Source: Pseudorasbora parva
Lineage: Eukaryota > Chordata > Actinopteri > Cypriniformes > Gobionidae
NCBI RefSeq assembly: GCF_024679245.1
Contig: NC_090188.1
Location: 37,540,992 to 37,604,991, forward strand
DNA: 64,000 nt
Reading direction: 5' to 3'
Part shown: piece after piece, positions 1-10,694 of the stretch
Layout: every line of letters starts with the position of its first letter
Numbering within the stretch: the stretch's first letter is position 1
The notes under the pieces: model-generated
The model's database searches: none
The model's input: the letters and a program-made list of their open reading frames with translations, nothing else
What the model was told of the DNA's origin: nothing
Made by a program: the position numbers and the translations under genes

Positions 1-118
1 TTCCTTCCTTCCTTCCTTACAACCATCATTTATTGGATTCATCCATCGTTTATTGGATTTATTGGATTCATCCATCGTTTATTTGATTTATTAGATTCAT
101 CCATCGTTTATTTTTATA
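1..118. repeat. TTCC microsatellite edge and short degenerate tandem repeat
   Basis: The window opens inside a (TTCC)n run (1-18). It is followed by about three imperfect copies of a unit containing ttggattcatccatcg (28-112). No coding content is visible. Confidence 0.7.
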
Positions 119-355
119 GCGCCTTTCAAGAACCCAAGGTCACTTCACAAAGTAGTACAATCAATATACATACAAAGTAACAGTCAGCCTGCCTATTATT
201 ACAAATAAACAAGCAGATGGAGACAACAAACAACTACAGATCATAAACATAAGAAGTTATCAAAGAGAACATTAAATACAATAATTGTATAATATAAAAA
301 ATGAGAAAGTGAGCGATTACTTGAAGGCAGAGAGGAAAACAGTTATTGACTGAGC
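119..355. repeat. Host sequence around the 5' hAT insertion, probably an interspersed repeat
   Basis: This is the left half of a sequence that resumes at 2068 on the far side of the hAT element. The stretch from tatagcgcctttcaag onward resembles a dispersed fish repeat, but that is recollection and not something the window proves. A 62-codon antisense reading frame here has no recognisable features. Confidence 0.4.
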
Positions 356-2059
356 CAGGGGCGAGGCTACATAAGGGCCAGGGTGGCACTGGCCCACTCA
401 GATTGACGGCTGGCCCACCCAATCAGAACAGACAAAAAAAAAAAAGAAAACGGGATAGCAGAAAGAATATGCCTATGTGACAACACAAATCACTTAAACA
501 CGTACAGAAAGTTTAATTAAAAAATAGGGCTGTCAAATATGTTAATAACGCGTTAACGCAAATTCATTTTAACAGCACTAAATTTATTAACGCAGCGCGC
601 ATTTTCTGTTTGATCCGTGGCATAGCCCTTAGTTGGAAAAAGTGAGAGCAGTCAGACGCAAAGGATGCAGCAGCAAACATTAATAGGGAAAGAAAAGGGT
701 TGACATTAATATTCTAAACCAAAAGTGCAGTTATTGCCTACATAAGCTACCACATTTTTTGTTTAACTTTTATTAGACTTCAGAAAGAAAAGTGCGTTTT
801 TTTTCACTGAACACATTCTCTGCAGTCTGAGCGCGATGCACTGCAGCTCACTCTCGCTCATGTCTGAGGTAAATCATTATCACCGATTACAGTACATCTG
901 TTTTATTGAACTAAATACATTACAATCGGCTAAAACGAATGCACAGGTTACTTTCCTGAACAAGCGCGCTCCCGAGTCCGTGTTCTTCATACTGTCCACG
1001 TAAATCGCAGCCCAGTCCTGCGCGCACACGCAAAATACCGGCAGTTCAATAGGGAGCGCGCGTCTCTTAAAGGGGCCGCACTATATTCCTACTCGTTGAA
1101 TATGGACCTCCTCCGGGTGTGGTGTGGTTCTGGTTCGCTCACTGGTACACATTACCAATTTTTCATACGAACTGTGCCCTGCTCTGAATTAAACTTCCAG
1201 TGTAAAAACTCCCTTTATATTCTTAAAATGAGAGAAATCACTACTTACACTTAATTTTAAAGTTTAGGCTTAAGAGACTAAGAGACATGCTGTATTGATT
1301 ATTATTGAATAAGTATGGTTTCACTAATAATAAATGTACATTTGCATAAAGCATGCATATTTGTCCATACTCATGTTGATTAGAGTATTAAAAACTTAAT
1401 TTTAGATTTACAATTGCTAAAAATTTGCGATTAATCGCGAGTTAGCTCATGACAATCATGCGATTAATAGCGATTAAATATTTAAATCGATTGACATCCC
1501 TATTAAAAAATAATTACGGTAGAGCGAAAACATTTTCATATAACTCCCTTATTGCAACAGCCAATCAATAAGCTTAGTAGTAATGTTTAGCCAATCACGT
1601 ATTGTTGAGGGGATGGGAAGATGAGTTTACGTCTGCTAGTGAAATAAACTTTTAACATGGGCCACGGTGCATAACACAAGACAAAATTCTCACAGATTAA
1701 GCTGCAAATACATGTTTGATAACAGTTATACTGAGTTGCATAAGTGACAAGAACTGGTTATTCCATTTTAAAATTAACCCAATTACTGAACACTGATGTC
1801 TTGTTACAGTGGTCATATAGCAGCACAATATCTATATTTGTCTTCCTTGCAATAGGCTTTGTAGCTGCTTGTTATAAATTAATTTTGTATATATGAATTA
1901 TATGAATTTGTTGGCAAAAAAGAAATTATATATAGCTTATATTTACTGTCAAGTGATTTTGTCCCATATTGTTAAATTTGTGTAATTTGAGAGTAGTCAT
2001 TGAGGTCCACCCTATTCCACCAAGGTCCACTCAGTTAAAAATTTCTGGCCTCGCCACTG
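356..2059. mobile_element. Non-autonomous hAT element, interrupted by a second hAT
   Basis: The ends are short imperfect inverted repeats: caggggcgaggc on the left, and cagtggcgaggc on the right when read on the other strand. Both flanks carry the same 8 bp, gactgagc (348-355 and 2060-2067), which is the target-duplication length of the hAT superfamily. Removing the nested element at 525-1502 and one copy of its duplication leaves about 0.7 kb with no transposase, so it must have been moved in trans. It sits in sequence that continues smoothly from 355 to 2068. Confidence 0.85.
525..1502. mobile_element. Non-autonomous hAT element (978 bp) nested in another hAT
   Basis: It starts tagggctgtcaa and ends ttgacatcccta, a 12-bp inverted repeat with one mismatch. 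It is bracketed by the perfect 8-bp duplication ttaaaaaa (517-524, 1503-1510). Near the termini there are clustered gttaa/gcgttaacgc and gattaatcgcga motifs, the kind of subterminal repeat that hAT transposases bind. There is no transposase reading frame. The insertion is younger than the element at 356-2059 that contains it. Confidence 0.88.
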
Positions 2060-2676
2060 GACTGAGCACAGAGATGAGTTTTACGTTGAGCCTTAAAGGT
2101 CTGGAGAGTAGGAGTGGTTTGGAGATTAGGGCCCGTTTATTCCCTAGCTTAGGGCTAATAACAAAAGCCCTTCCACCCACAGTAGACAGTTATACTTGGG
2201 TACAACGAGTAAATTATCATTGCCAGATCTGAGCAGGAACAGGAACAGGAATCCGGGCAGGAACTCAGCAAAGTATTGGGGTGTGGGGTCGTGACTGGCT
2301 TTATAACTAAAACTAACAGTTTAAGGATACGACTAACCGTAGGATGGGATGAGATTGATATATGCATATTTTGGACATTGTTTGAAGTACCTTATTATCA
2401 TGAAAATATGATTTGCAAAATCCCTACTGTGTTAAACCCTCATCTCCTGTGTTGCACTCTTCCTACTACGACAATCAACCGTGACATATACTTCCAAAAC
2501 TGGATATTCCAATAAATACTTTTTGGGACTTTTTTGTACATTAAATACTACAGTATGGTATGTCAAATTAGTATAACTATGATAATACCATCTCATATAA
2601 TCACTGTATATATGTTTAATTTTTCTGTGGTGTATGAATTGGCTGTTCTTTGTCGAAAGTTTTTTGTTAAATACCA
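2060..2676. other. Intergenic sequence between hAT and Tc1
   Basis: It holds the right-hand target duplication and the continuation of the host sequence (to about 2140), then AT-rich DNA. Overlapping short reading frames on both strands have no recognisable domain and are treated as chance. Confidence 0.5.
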
Positions 2677-2678
2677 TA

Positions 2679-4319
2679 CAGTCCCTGACAAAAGTCTTGT
2701 CGCTTGTGTACAAATTGACCTAAAGTGCCGCTGAAATATATTTCTAATCAAGATTTTTTTACAAGAAATGGCTCATTTTAATCCCACCAACTTTTGTGAT
2801 AATGTTTCAGTGAAAAACTAAACTTTCAAAAAGTATTCTAATATTCACAGCTTGATAAAGCCCATTGAGTCAATTTTTGCAAAGACATAAGTTTTGTCAC
2901 CTTGTCATATGAGCTTCACCTGTGACTAATAATGGATCAATTAGGTCTCAAGTGTGTATAAAAAGAACCCCAGTACACTAGACCTTCACATCAACTGCAA
3001 CTAGACCTCTGCAAACATGCCTAAGATTCACCCTGAGACTAAAGTTTTGATTATCATGAGGCTGAAGACCAGATCCACTGCTGATGTGGCAGACACCTTC
3101 AATGTGTGTCAGCATCAAGTACAGAGGATAAAAAAAAGATTTGAAGAGACTGGAGACGTTTTTGACAAGCCCAGGTCAGGCAGACCCCGCAAGACAACTG
3201 CTCAAGAGGACCGTTTGTTGGCTCGAAAATCCAAGGCCAGCCCATTTTCCACTGCAGCAGAGCTCCACGAGACCTGGTCACCTGAAGTCCCTGTGTCAAC
3301 CAGAACAGTTTGTCGGATTCTGTCTCGAAATGGCCTTCATGGTCGAATCAGTGCCCGGAAGCCAGCACTAAACAAAAGACAATTGAAAAACCATGTGGCA
3401 TTTGCCAAGGCCCACAGCCTGCTAAAAGGATGGACGCAGGAAAAGTGGCAGAAGGTGGATTTTTCAGATGAATCTTCAGTTGAATTACACCACAGTCGCC
3501 GCAAATATTGCAGGAGACCTACTGGAGCCCGAATGGATCCGAGATTAACCCAGAAAACAGTGAAGTTTGGTGGCGGAAAAATCATGGTCTGGGGTTACAT
3601 CCAGTATGGGGGTGTGCGAGAGATCTGCAGGGTGGAAGGCAACATCAATAGTCTAAAATACCAAGAAATCTTAGCTACCTTTTATATTCCCAACCATAAA
3701 AGAGGCCAAATTCTGCAGCAGGACGGTGCTCCATCGCATACTTCCATCTCCACATCAAAGTTCCTCAAGGCGAAGAAGATCAAGATGCTTCAGGATTGGC
3801 CAGCCCAGTCACCAGACATGAACATTATTGAGCATATGTGGAGTAGGATGAAAGAGGACGCATGGAAGACGAAACCAAAGAATATTGATGAACTCTGGGA
3901 GGCATGCAAGACTGCTTTCTTAGCTATTCCTGATGACTTCATCAATAAATTGTATGAATCCTTGCCAAACCACATGGATGCAGTCCTTCAAGCTCATGGA
4001 AGTCATACAAGATATTAAATTTGAATCTCACAGCACCACAACTTAATTTGCTGACATATTTTTGTATTTGCAGTAAATTTGTTCAATTTCTGTATAGGCG
4101 ACAAAACTTTTGTCTTGCCAAAATTTGACCTTTCTGTCTTGATTAAATGATAAATATTTTTTCTGTGAAAAGTATTTATTTCAGTGCATTAAACATCATT
4201 TGGGAGGGTTTTAGCTTTTCATATGAGCTATTTCTAACACCAATGAATTAATTAAAAGTCAGGTTAATATCAGATATTTCTAGAAAATAGATAAGCGACA
4301 AGACTTTTGTCAGGGACTG
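2679..4319 (+). mobile_element. Tc1/mariner transposon, structurally complete (copy A)
   Basis: This 1641-bp element is flanked by TA on both sides (2677-2678, 4320-4321). Both outer ends start cagtccctgacaaaag and match for 27 bp. Related inner motifs recur at about 2884-2905 and 4097-4119, so each arm (about 225 bp) has an outer and an inner repeat, the IR/DR layout of Sleeping Beauty-like fish elements. A TATA box (tataaaa, 2957-2963) precedes the transposase start by about 55 bp. The enclosed reading frame is open throughout. A related, damaged copy lies inverted at 9059-10692. Confidence 0.95.
3017..4018 (+). CDS. Tc1/mariner transposase, full length (333 aa)
   Basis: The protein cuts the element at its inverted repeats and inserts it at TA dinucleotides. 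Residues 1-110 form the paired-type DNA-binding region: two helix-turn-helix stretches joined by an SGRPRKT linker (54-60) that resembles an AT-hook. The catalytic domain shows D151 in FSDES, the GGGKIMVWG motif (185-193), D236 in QQDGAP and E272 in NIIEHMW. I count 35 residues between D236 and E272, one more than the DD34E of classic Tc1; DD35E subgroups of this superfamily are known in vertebrates. The length is normal for a Tc1 transposase and there is no stop or frameshift, so the copy may still be functional. The start is the first ATG after the TATA box and leader. Confidence 0.95.
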   Translation: MPKIHPETKVLIIMRLKTRSTADVADTFNVCQHQVQRIKKRFEETGDVFDKPRSGRPRKTTAQEDRLLARKSKASPFSTAAELHETWSPEVPVSTRTVCRILSRNGLHGRISARKPALNKRQLKNHVAFAKAHSLLKGWTQEKWQKVDFSDESSVELHHSRRKYCRRPTGARMDPRLTQKTVKFGGGKIMVWGYIQYGGVREICRVEGNINSLKYQEILATFYIPNHKRGQILQQDGAPSHTSISTSKFLKAKKIKMLQDWPAQSPDMNIIEHMWSRMKEDAWKTKPKNIDELWEACKTAFLAIPDDFINKLYESLPNHMDAVLQAHGSHTRY

Positions 4320-4321
4320 TA

Positions 4322-5289
4322 GTATATTATGTAAGCACTGAACCTATAAACATTAATTTATACCAACAAAATTCATTTTATGGGTTAAAACAGGTATAAA
4401 TAACACAATTGTAGGTAATTTGTTTTACAGTGTTATAGATTAAACCATGGTATTAAAATCTTACTGACACTGTACCATGGTAGCACCTTTTTTTGAATTG
4501 GTTTGTCATTCAATTTTATTCACTCATATTTGTGCAAAAAAAGGGGGGATGAGGAAAAAACCTGATTGGGGGAAATAAAGCATTATTGCGTTTTCGACAA
4601 AGAGTTTAGGAGAATAGTCCAGTGTCATCAAACAGCATAATAAACAGAAATAGTGAGACTGCAGAAGTTCATTATTCAGAGCATCCCAAACCCTGAAGAA
4701 CTAATTTAATATCAACACATTGTGAAGCGTGAGACGCCCTTGAATGGTAACAGGAAGATGGATGGATTTTATTTGATTTATTTCTAAATTCTTTAGGGTC
4801 CACAAGCGGTTCTCAAGTGGTGAAAAGATGTCAAAGTAAAACGACCATGTCATTTATTTAAACTGCAATTTTATATTGGTCTAATCAAACATTATGGTTT
4901 TGTTCAGTTTGTCTGAAAGTAATAACACTTTCCATAGAAACAATTAAAAGATAAGTGAATTCATGTGACACCATAGTGGAAAAAAAAACATTTTTAGTTG
5001 TATCTTAAGTGAAAATTCTACTTTCATATTTTATTTTGTTTATAGTGAAATCAAGTTGTAAAAAGTCCCCCAAAAATTATATAATGATGTTACATTTAGG
5101 CTTATGTCTAAAGAAATGATACTCATTGAGTGTGATCTTAATAAATTAATAATTGTTTTACATTGTATGAATGTTTTTGGCTTTGGGAAAATAAATGTTT
5201 TGATTAATAATAATAATAAAGCAGAATTTAAGATTTGAACCAAACCATAAATATAATTTGAGGATAAACTAATACATTTGCAATAAAGA
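4322..5289. other. AT-rich intergenic sequence
   Basis: No gene, terminal repeat or RNA is recognised here. Short reading frames on the - strand are AT-rich and featureless. Confidence 0.5.

Positions 5290-5370
<81 letters not shown>
5290..5370. repeat. (AAT)n microsatellite
   Basis: About 27 uninterrupted AAT units. A reading frame of poly-tyrosine on the opposite strand is an artefact of the repeat. Confidence 0.95.
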
Positions 5371-5372
<2 letters not shown>

Positions 5373-5838
5373 GCATCTAACTTAAATGTGCATTTAGGGA
5401 TGCTAGACATCAATGTTTTAATATTTTTGTCCATATCAAAGGCTGTGCTTCAGTCAAGCTCTTCTGTAATCTGACACTTGGCACAAGCAGGTCATATCAG
5501 ATACAAAAATGGGCAGGATGACATTCCCTTATTCTCAAAAACAAAGAACAAAACTACACAAGGTAAAAGAAAATACAACCCAAACAGCAGAAGGGGAAAA
5601 AAGAAAACCCACAAAACAATAACAGGAATGGAAATGAGAGAAAGGCTTCTCAGACTTTGTGTTGGTGTCCCTCCCCCTCTTTAATCGTTCCTGTCGCCTC
5701 TGGTGTTTCCCAGGCTGAAGACAGTGGGACACAGGCCAACCATTCAGAGCTTTAAGATCATATAGATTGTAGGATTCAAACATATTAATGCTGCCAAAAA
5801 CCGCCAGCCTAGACTGGGCTTGCTTGTTTGATTGATTT

Positions 5839-5840
<2 letters not shown>
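5371..5840. other. Intergenic spacer between two AAT microsatellites
   Basis: No recognised feature. Reading frames entering from the flanking microsatellites continue here without any coding signature. Confidence 0.4.

Positions 5841-5914
<74 letters not shown>
5841..5914. repeat. (AAT)n microsatellite
   Basis: About 24 AAT units, a second tract of the same motif within 600 bp of the first. It produces poly-isoleucine and poly-leucine shadow frames. Confidence 0.95.
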
Positions 5915-5917
<3 letters not shown>

Positions 5918-6669
5918 GAAAATAAAATATTTTTCTATTTTTGTCAAATGCAAAGGCCCTTTCAACCAAAAGTGAAATGAATAAGCCTCAGGCTGAAAGC
6001 AAATCCATGTCTGTACAGTAGAGGGCACCGCTCAAAGAAAGCTTTCAGCAGTGCTGCCATTCTGGATTGAAGAAGAAGAAACCTTTTACTTCAGCAAACA
6101 AAAATGTGGTTTAAAGGTCCACTGAAGTGTCTTGAAACGTGCTGCATTATTCAGTGCTGACGTAATTTCCCCTGAAACTAAAAGACAGGGCGGGACATAT
6201 CAAACAGCTCCTCCCCTTTTTTAAATAGCCAATAGTGTTTCGTTTATATCACAGCTTGGCCAGAGCCGTTGAGCTCGGTAAAGCCACAGTTTCCTCCTAA
6301 TCTCCTAGTCCACAATGTGACATTGACCATGTAGAAATTAGTGTGAACAAATGACCGATTTCAGCCACATCTTCAGCGTCTATTTATAGTGTAAGGGGAG
6401 GGGCTTCCAATTCTACAGAGCATTTGATTGGACAGAAAATCTGATGACTCTACTACAGTCATCAAATTGATCCACATTGTTGGAAGTGAGAGACTGTAAG
6501 TTTTCAATGCTTGTATTTTCCAAATATGAATTTTGTTCTTGTTTTGTAGCACTCTAGCTCATAGATAACAGTAAGGCTATAACATATTCATATACTAAAA
6601 GACAAAAAACAAAATTTTGCTTATTCATTTTGTTGAATTTGATCATCAAAGGTCAGCATCATAGACATT
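5915..6669. other. Intergenic sequence with a probable dispersed repeat
   Basis: The part at 6108-6480 (aaaggtccactgaagtgtct onward, including the gggcgggacatat and cctcccctttttt stretches) has the look of a multicopy fish repeat. No second copy occurs in the window to prove it. No gene is seen. Confidence 0.35.
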
Positions 6670-7234
6670 GGTTCACCATTAGTTAATCTTTGTTAACGTT
6701 AGATAATAAAAATAAATCTGTTCATGGTTTGTTCATGTTAGTTCACAGTGCATTAACTAATGTTAACAAAATTGTAATAATACATTAGGAAATGTTGAAA
6801 ATAAGGGTAGATTAAAGCTGATTGATTTTGAAGATTTACAAAAATTATATAATGAGAATGTACAACATGAATCCATTTTCCAAACCGTGTTTTTGTCTGA
6901 ATCATTATGGTACACTTATAATAAGTATTTATATCGGGACAATTTTTCAGGCCAGACTGGTAGGTACTGCTGCGGAGGAGCACATGCAGTCTCTGAGTGA
7001 TCCGCCATAGACATAAACAGAGAGAAGTAGCTCCGGCTGCAATGTTCTTCCGCAAGACGCATGCAGTTCTGTTTATTAACCACTAGAGTGCAAAAAGTTA
7101 CGGACTACAGCTTTAATTAATTAATTATTAATTAAAGATAATTAAATGCTTTATAAGTGCAGTTCATTATTAATTCATGTTAACTAATGTAGGTAACTAA
7201 TGCTAGCTAATGAACCTTATTGTAAAGTGTTACC
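6670..7234. repeat. Dispersed MITE-like repeat with a second repeat nested inside
   Basis: The outer repeat carries attagttaatctttgttaac near its left end and finishes cttattgtaaagtgttacc (to 7234), a widespread fish MITE end. A second repeat interrupts it at about 6812-7116, starting ttaaagct and ending agctttaa. A partial relative of that inner repeat, read on the opposite strand, begins at 63824 and shares the tttttgcactctag stretch and the gccagactggtagg stretch. Confidence 0.65.
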
Positions 7235-7326
7235 GTATAATTTAACATAATTATTGCAGGTGTGCAGGAGGAATACTGAATCTGTTTCATGCAAGTGAGT
7301 TGAGTAAATTCACATTTAGTCTAGAA

Positions 7327-7613
7327 CAGTGGTAGCCAGCCTTTTCAAGCCAAAGATCCCTGATCGCAGCCTTGATGAAAGGCAAGATCTATAGATTTAC
7401 TATTTACCTTTACTAATTTACCAATAGAATATGGCAGATTCAGAGTTAGTTTTTTATTTTTACTTTATTTTTTTACAAACAAATTGGCTATTTCCATTAC
7501 CAGCTGCCAATTTTTGTTATTTGTTTAAGCAAATTAGTTTGTTGTTTATTTGCTCTATAACAGGTCAAACTAGCCTTAAAAAATTAGCCATTTGAAATGA
7601 GAGGCAACCACTG
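7327..7613. mobile_element. Small hAT-like MITE (287 bp)
   Basis: It begins cagtggtagccagcc and ends ggcaaccactg, an imperfect inverted repeat of the common cagtggtt type. The flanking 8-mers (gtctagaa, cattttaa) do not match, so the insertion is old or one edge is eroded. No coding capacity. Confidence 0.6.
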
Positions 7614-8756
7614 CATTTTAATCACGATCCAAACAAAGATACACACATGTAGCATGAGCAGTTGTTTTTGATGTAAATTAGGTTGTATAGTTTCAAGACT
7701 AAGAACTACAATAGCCATCATGTTCACACACAACCTCTGCACTTCCTCACTGATTTCTCACAACATGGGGACAAGACAGCTGTCAGTTCATAAATGGGAA
7801 CTTGTGTTACTTATTCTCAAAAAGGAACTCAGATATTTTATTGTACATTTAAAAATTACTTCTTTTTTTCTTTTTTTAAGTAATCTGATTGCGAGTTAAT
7901 CATAATCCATTACCCTAAACACTGTTGCTGAAATTTTGGGAAAAGGAGCTGGAGATGCCGATGGTGGCTGTGACAGATGGTGTTGTTCAGGAATGCTGTT
8001 AAACAGCACTTTCACCAGCTCCTTTTCCCACAGTAACACAAACTGAAGAGGTGAGAAAGAAAATTTATTGGGACTAAACTCCCAGTCTCCATTCTGGCTA
8101 AGGAAATCCAGGTTCATATAAACGGCACTCGCTCCGGCCCAAATGGTGCTCGCACCTCTAGAGTGTTCTGCTGAGAACCTCTCTCATTTGGCACATTTTA
8201 GCAAAACACTGACACTTGGTAGAAAAATACAGCTGAAGACAGCATCAGCATGTCTCAGGCCCAGACACAATCTGCTGACCGTTTCTGCACTACGCGTTTA
8301 TTTAACCTATAGACTGTTAGGCACTTTGGCAAAATTTCAAATACACCAGCAACTTAAGTATTTTTTTACACACTTAAAACTTAAGTATTTTTTTACACAC
8401 ATATTATTATTACAGGGGCAGATTGATTAATAATGACTTTTCGCATGGTTCCACAATGTCGAATATGAACTCAAACACTTGAAACTAATACATTTTGATG
8501 TTTGCATCACATAATCAGCTCCATAAGTTTGGCTTTGGGTGCTAATCAAATGGAAATAAAGGTGAAGTGCACAATTTTTCAATACTCATTGATGTTTGTT
8601 TGAGAGTCCTGACAGCAAAAGCAGGTGTGTCTTTGTGGACGATATTATAGGTTGCTAGTGCCAACCTGATCTAATTAGTTCAATGAGTTCATATGAATTT
8701 GAAATTAAATGTAAGATTTTTACCTTTAGTGCAGTGAAAAAATGCTAACTTAAAAA
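7614..8756. other. Intergenic sequence
   Basis: No gene or terminal repeat is recognised. An imperfect 25-bp duplication around cttaagtatttttttacaca occurs at 8352-8400. The two short reading frames of 73 and 95 codons have no domain or conserved partner in the window. Confidence 0.45.
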
Positions 8757-9009
8757 ATGTCACCAGTCACCAGATCTCAACCCAATAGAGCATCTTTGGG
8801 ATGTGGTGGAACGGGAGCTTCTGCCCTGGATGTGCATCCCACAAATCTCCATCAACTGTAAGATGCTATCCTATCAATATGGGCCAACATTTCTAAAGAA
8901 TGCTTTCAGCACCTTGATGAATCAATGCCACGTAGAATTAAGGCAGTTCTGAAGGCGAAAGGGGGTCAAACACAGTATTAGTATGTGTTCCTAATAATCC
9001 TTTAGGTGA

Positions 9010-9010
<1 letters not shown>
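8757..9010 (+). pseudogene. 3' remnant of a second Tc1-like transposon
   Basis: A translated stretch reads SPDLNPIEHLWDVVERE, which is the third-catalytic-residue motif of Tc1 transposases. It is followed by a degenerate C-terminus and then by a transposon end, tcctttaggtgagtg. The 5' part, including both upstream aspartates, is absent. The sequence differs from copies A and B, so this is a different Tc1 family. It abuts the TG/TA microsatellite into which copy B inserted. Confidence 0.85.

Positions 9011-9058
<48 letters not shown>
9009..9058. repeat. (TG)n(TA)n microsatellite
   Basis: A short TG run followed by about 20 TA units. The last TA serves as the left target dinucleotide of the Tc1 element at 9059. 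Confidence 0.9.
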
Positions 9059-9061
<3 letters not shown>

Positions 9062-10692
9062 TCCCTGACAAAAGTCTTGTCGCTTATCTATTTTCTAGAA
9101 ATACCTGATATTAAACTGACTTTCAATTAATTAATTGGTGTTAGAAATAGCTCATATGAAAAGCTAAAACCCTCCCAAATGATGTTTAATGCACTGAAAT
9201 AAATAATTTTCATAGAAAAAATATTTATCACTTAATCAAGACAGAAAGGTCAAATTTTGGCAAGACAAAAGTTTTGTCGCCTATACAGAAATTGAACAAA
9301 TTTACTGCAAATACAAAAATATGTCAGCAAATTAAGTTGTGGTGCTGTGAGATTCAAATTTAATATCTTGTATGACTTCCATGAGCTTGAAGGACTGCAT
9401 CCATGCGGTTTGGCAAGGATTCATACAATTTATTGATGAAGTCATCAGGAATAGCTAAGAAAGCAGTCTTGCATGCCCCCCAGAGTTCATCAATATTCTT
9501 TGGTTTCGTCTTCCATGCGTCCTCTTTCATCCTACCCCACATATGCTCAATGATGTTCATGTCTGGTGACTGGGCTGGCCAATCCTGGAGCATCTTGATC
9601 TTCTTCGCCTTGAGGAACTTTGATGTGGAGATGGAAGTATGCGGTGGAGCACCGGCCTGCTGCAGAATTTGGCCTCTTTTATGGTTGGGAATATAAGAGG
9701 TAGCTAAGATTTCTTGGTATTTTAGACTATTGATGTTGCCTTCCACCCTGCAGATCTCTCGCACACCCCCACTGGATGTAACCCCAGACCATGATTTTTC
9801 CGCCACCAAACTTCACTGTTTTCTGGGTGAATCTCGGATCCATTCTGGCTCCAGTAGGTCTCCTGCAATATTTGCGGCGACTGTGGTGTAATTCAACAGA
9901 ACATTCATCTGAAAAATCCACCTTCTGCCACTTTTCCTGCGTCCATCCTTTTAGCAGGCTGTGGGCCTTGGCAAATGCCACACGGTTTTTCAATTGTCTT
10001 TTGTTTAGTGCTGGCTTCTGGGCACTGATTCGACCATGGAGGCCATTTCGAGACAGAATCCGACAAACTGTTCTGGTTGACCCATGGACTTCAGGTGACC
10101 AGGTCTCGTGGAGCTCTGCTGCAGTGGAAAATGGGCTGGCCTTGGATTTTCGAGCCAACAAACGGTCCTCTGGAGCAGTTGTCTTGCGGGGTCTGCCTGA
10201 CCTGGGCTTGTCAAAAACGTCTCCAGTCTCTTCAAATCTTTTTTTTATCCTCTGTACTTGACGCTGAGACACATTGAAGGTGTCTGCCACATCAGCAGTG
10301 GATCTGGTCTTCAGCCTCTTGATAATCAAAACTTTAGTCTCTGGGTGAATCTTAGGCATGTTTGCAGAGGTCTATTTGCAGTTGATGTGAAGGTCTAGCG
10401 TACTGGGGTTCTTTTTATACACACTCGAGACCTAATTGATCCATTATTAGTCACAGGTGAAGCTCATATGACAAGGTGACAACACTTATGCAAAAATTGA
10501 CTCAATGGGCTTTACCAAGCTGTGAATATTAGAATACTTTTTGAAAGTTTAGTTTTTCACTGAAACATTATCACAAAAGCTGGTGGGATTAAAATGAGCC
10601 ATTTCTTGTAAAAAAAATCTTGATTAGAAATATATTTCAGCGGCACTTTAGGTCAATTTGTACACAAGCGACAAGACTTTTGTCAGGGACTG
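9059..10692 (-). mobile_element. Tc1/mariner transposon, inactivated (copy B)
   Basis: This is the same family as the element at 2679 but in opposite orientation, 1634 bp long, flanked by TA (9057-9058, 10693-10694). The cagtccctgacaaaag ends are intact, so it could still be mobilised by a transposase supplied elsewhere, for instance by copy A. The TATA box is kept at about 10411-10419, read on the - strand. Confidence 0.95.
9360..10359 (-). pseudogene. Tc1/mariner transposase pseudogene (copy B)
   Basis: Compared with the open copy at 3017, the frame runs normally from the start codon at 10359 through the DNA-binding region and the first catalytic aspartate (FSDEC). A 2-bp deletion next to 9771, just after the VWGYIQ motif, then shifts it. 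The remainder is open in another frame down to 9360. Independently, the second catalytic aspartate has become alanine (QQAGAP in place of QQDGAP), so the protein would be inactive even without the frameshift. The third motif (NIIEHMW) is unchanged. Two separate lesions point to a copy that has been drifting for some time. Confidence 0.95.
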
Positions 10693-10694
10693 TA

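Noticed and set aside
5228..6028. Poly-Tyr, poly-Ile and poly-Leu reading frames
   Set aside because: They are translations of the AAT microsatellites.
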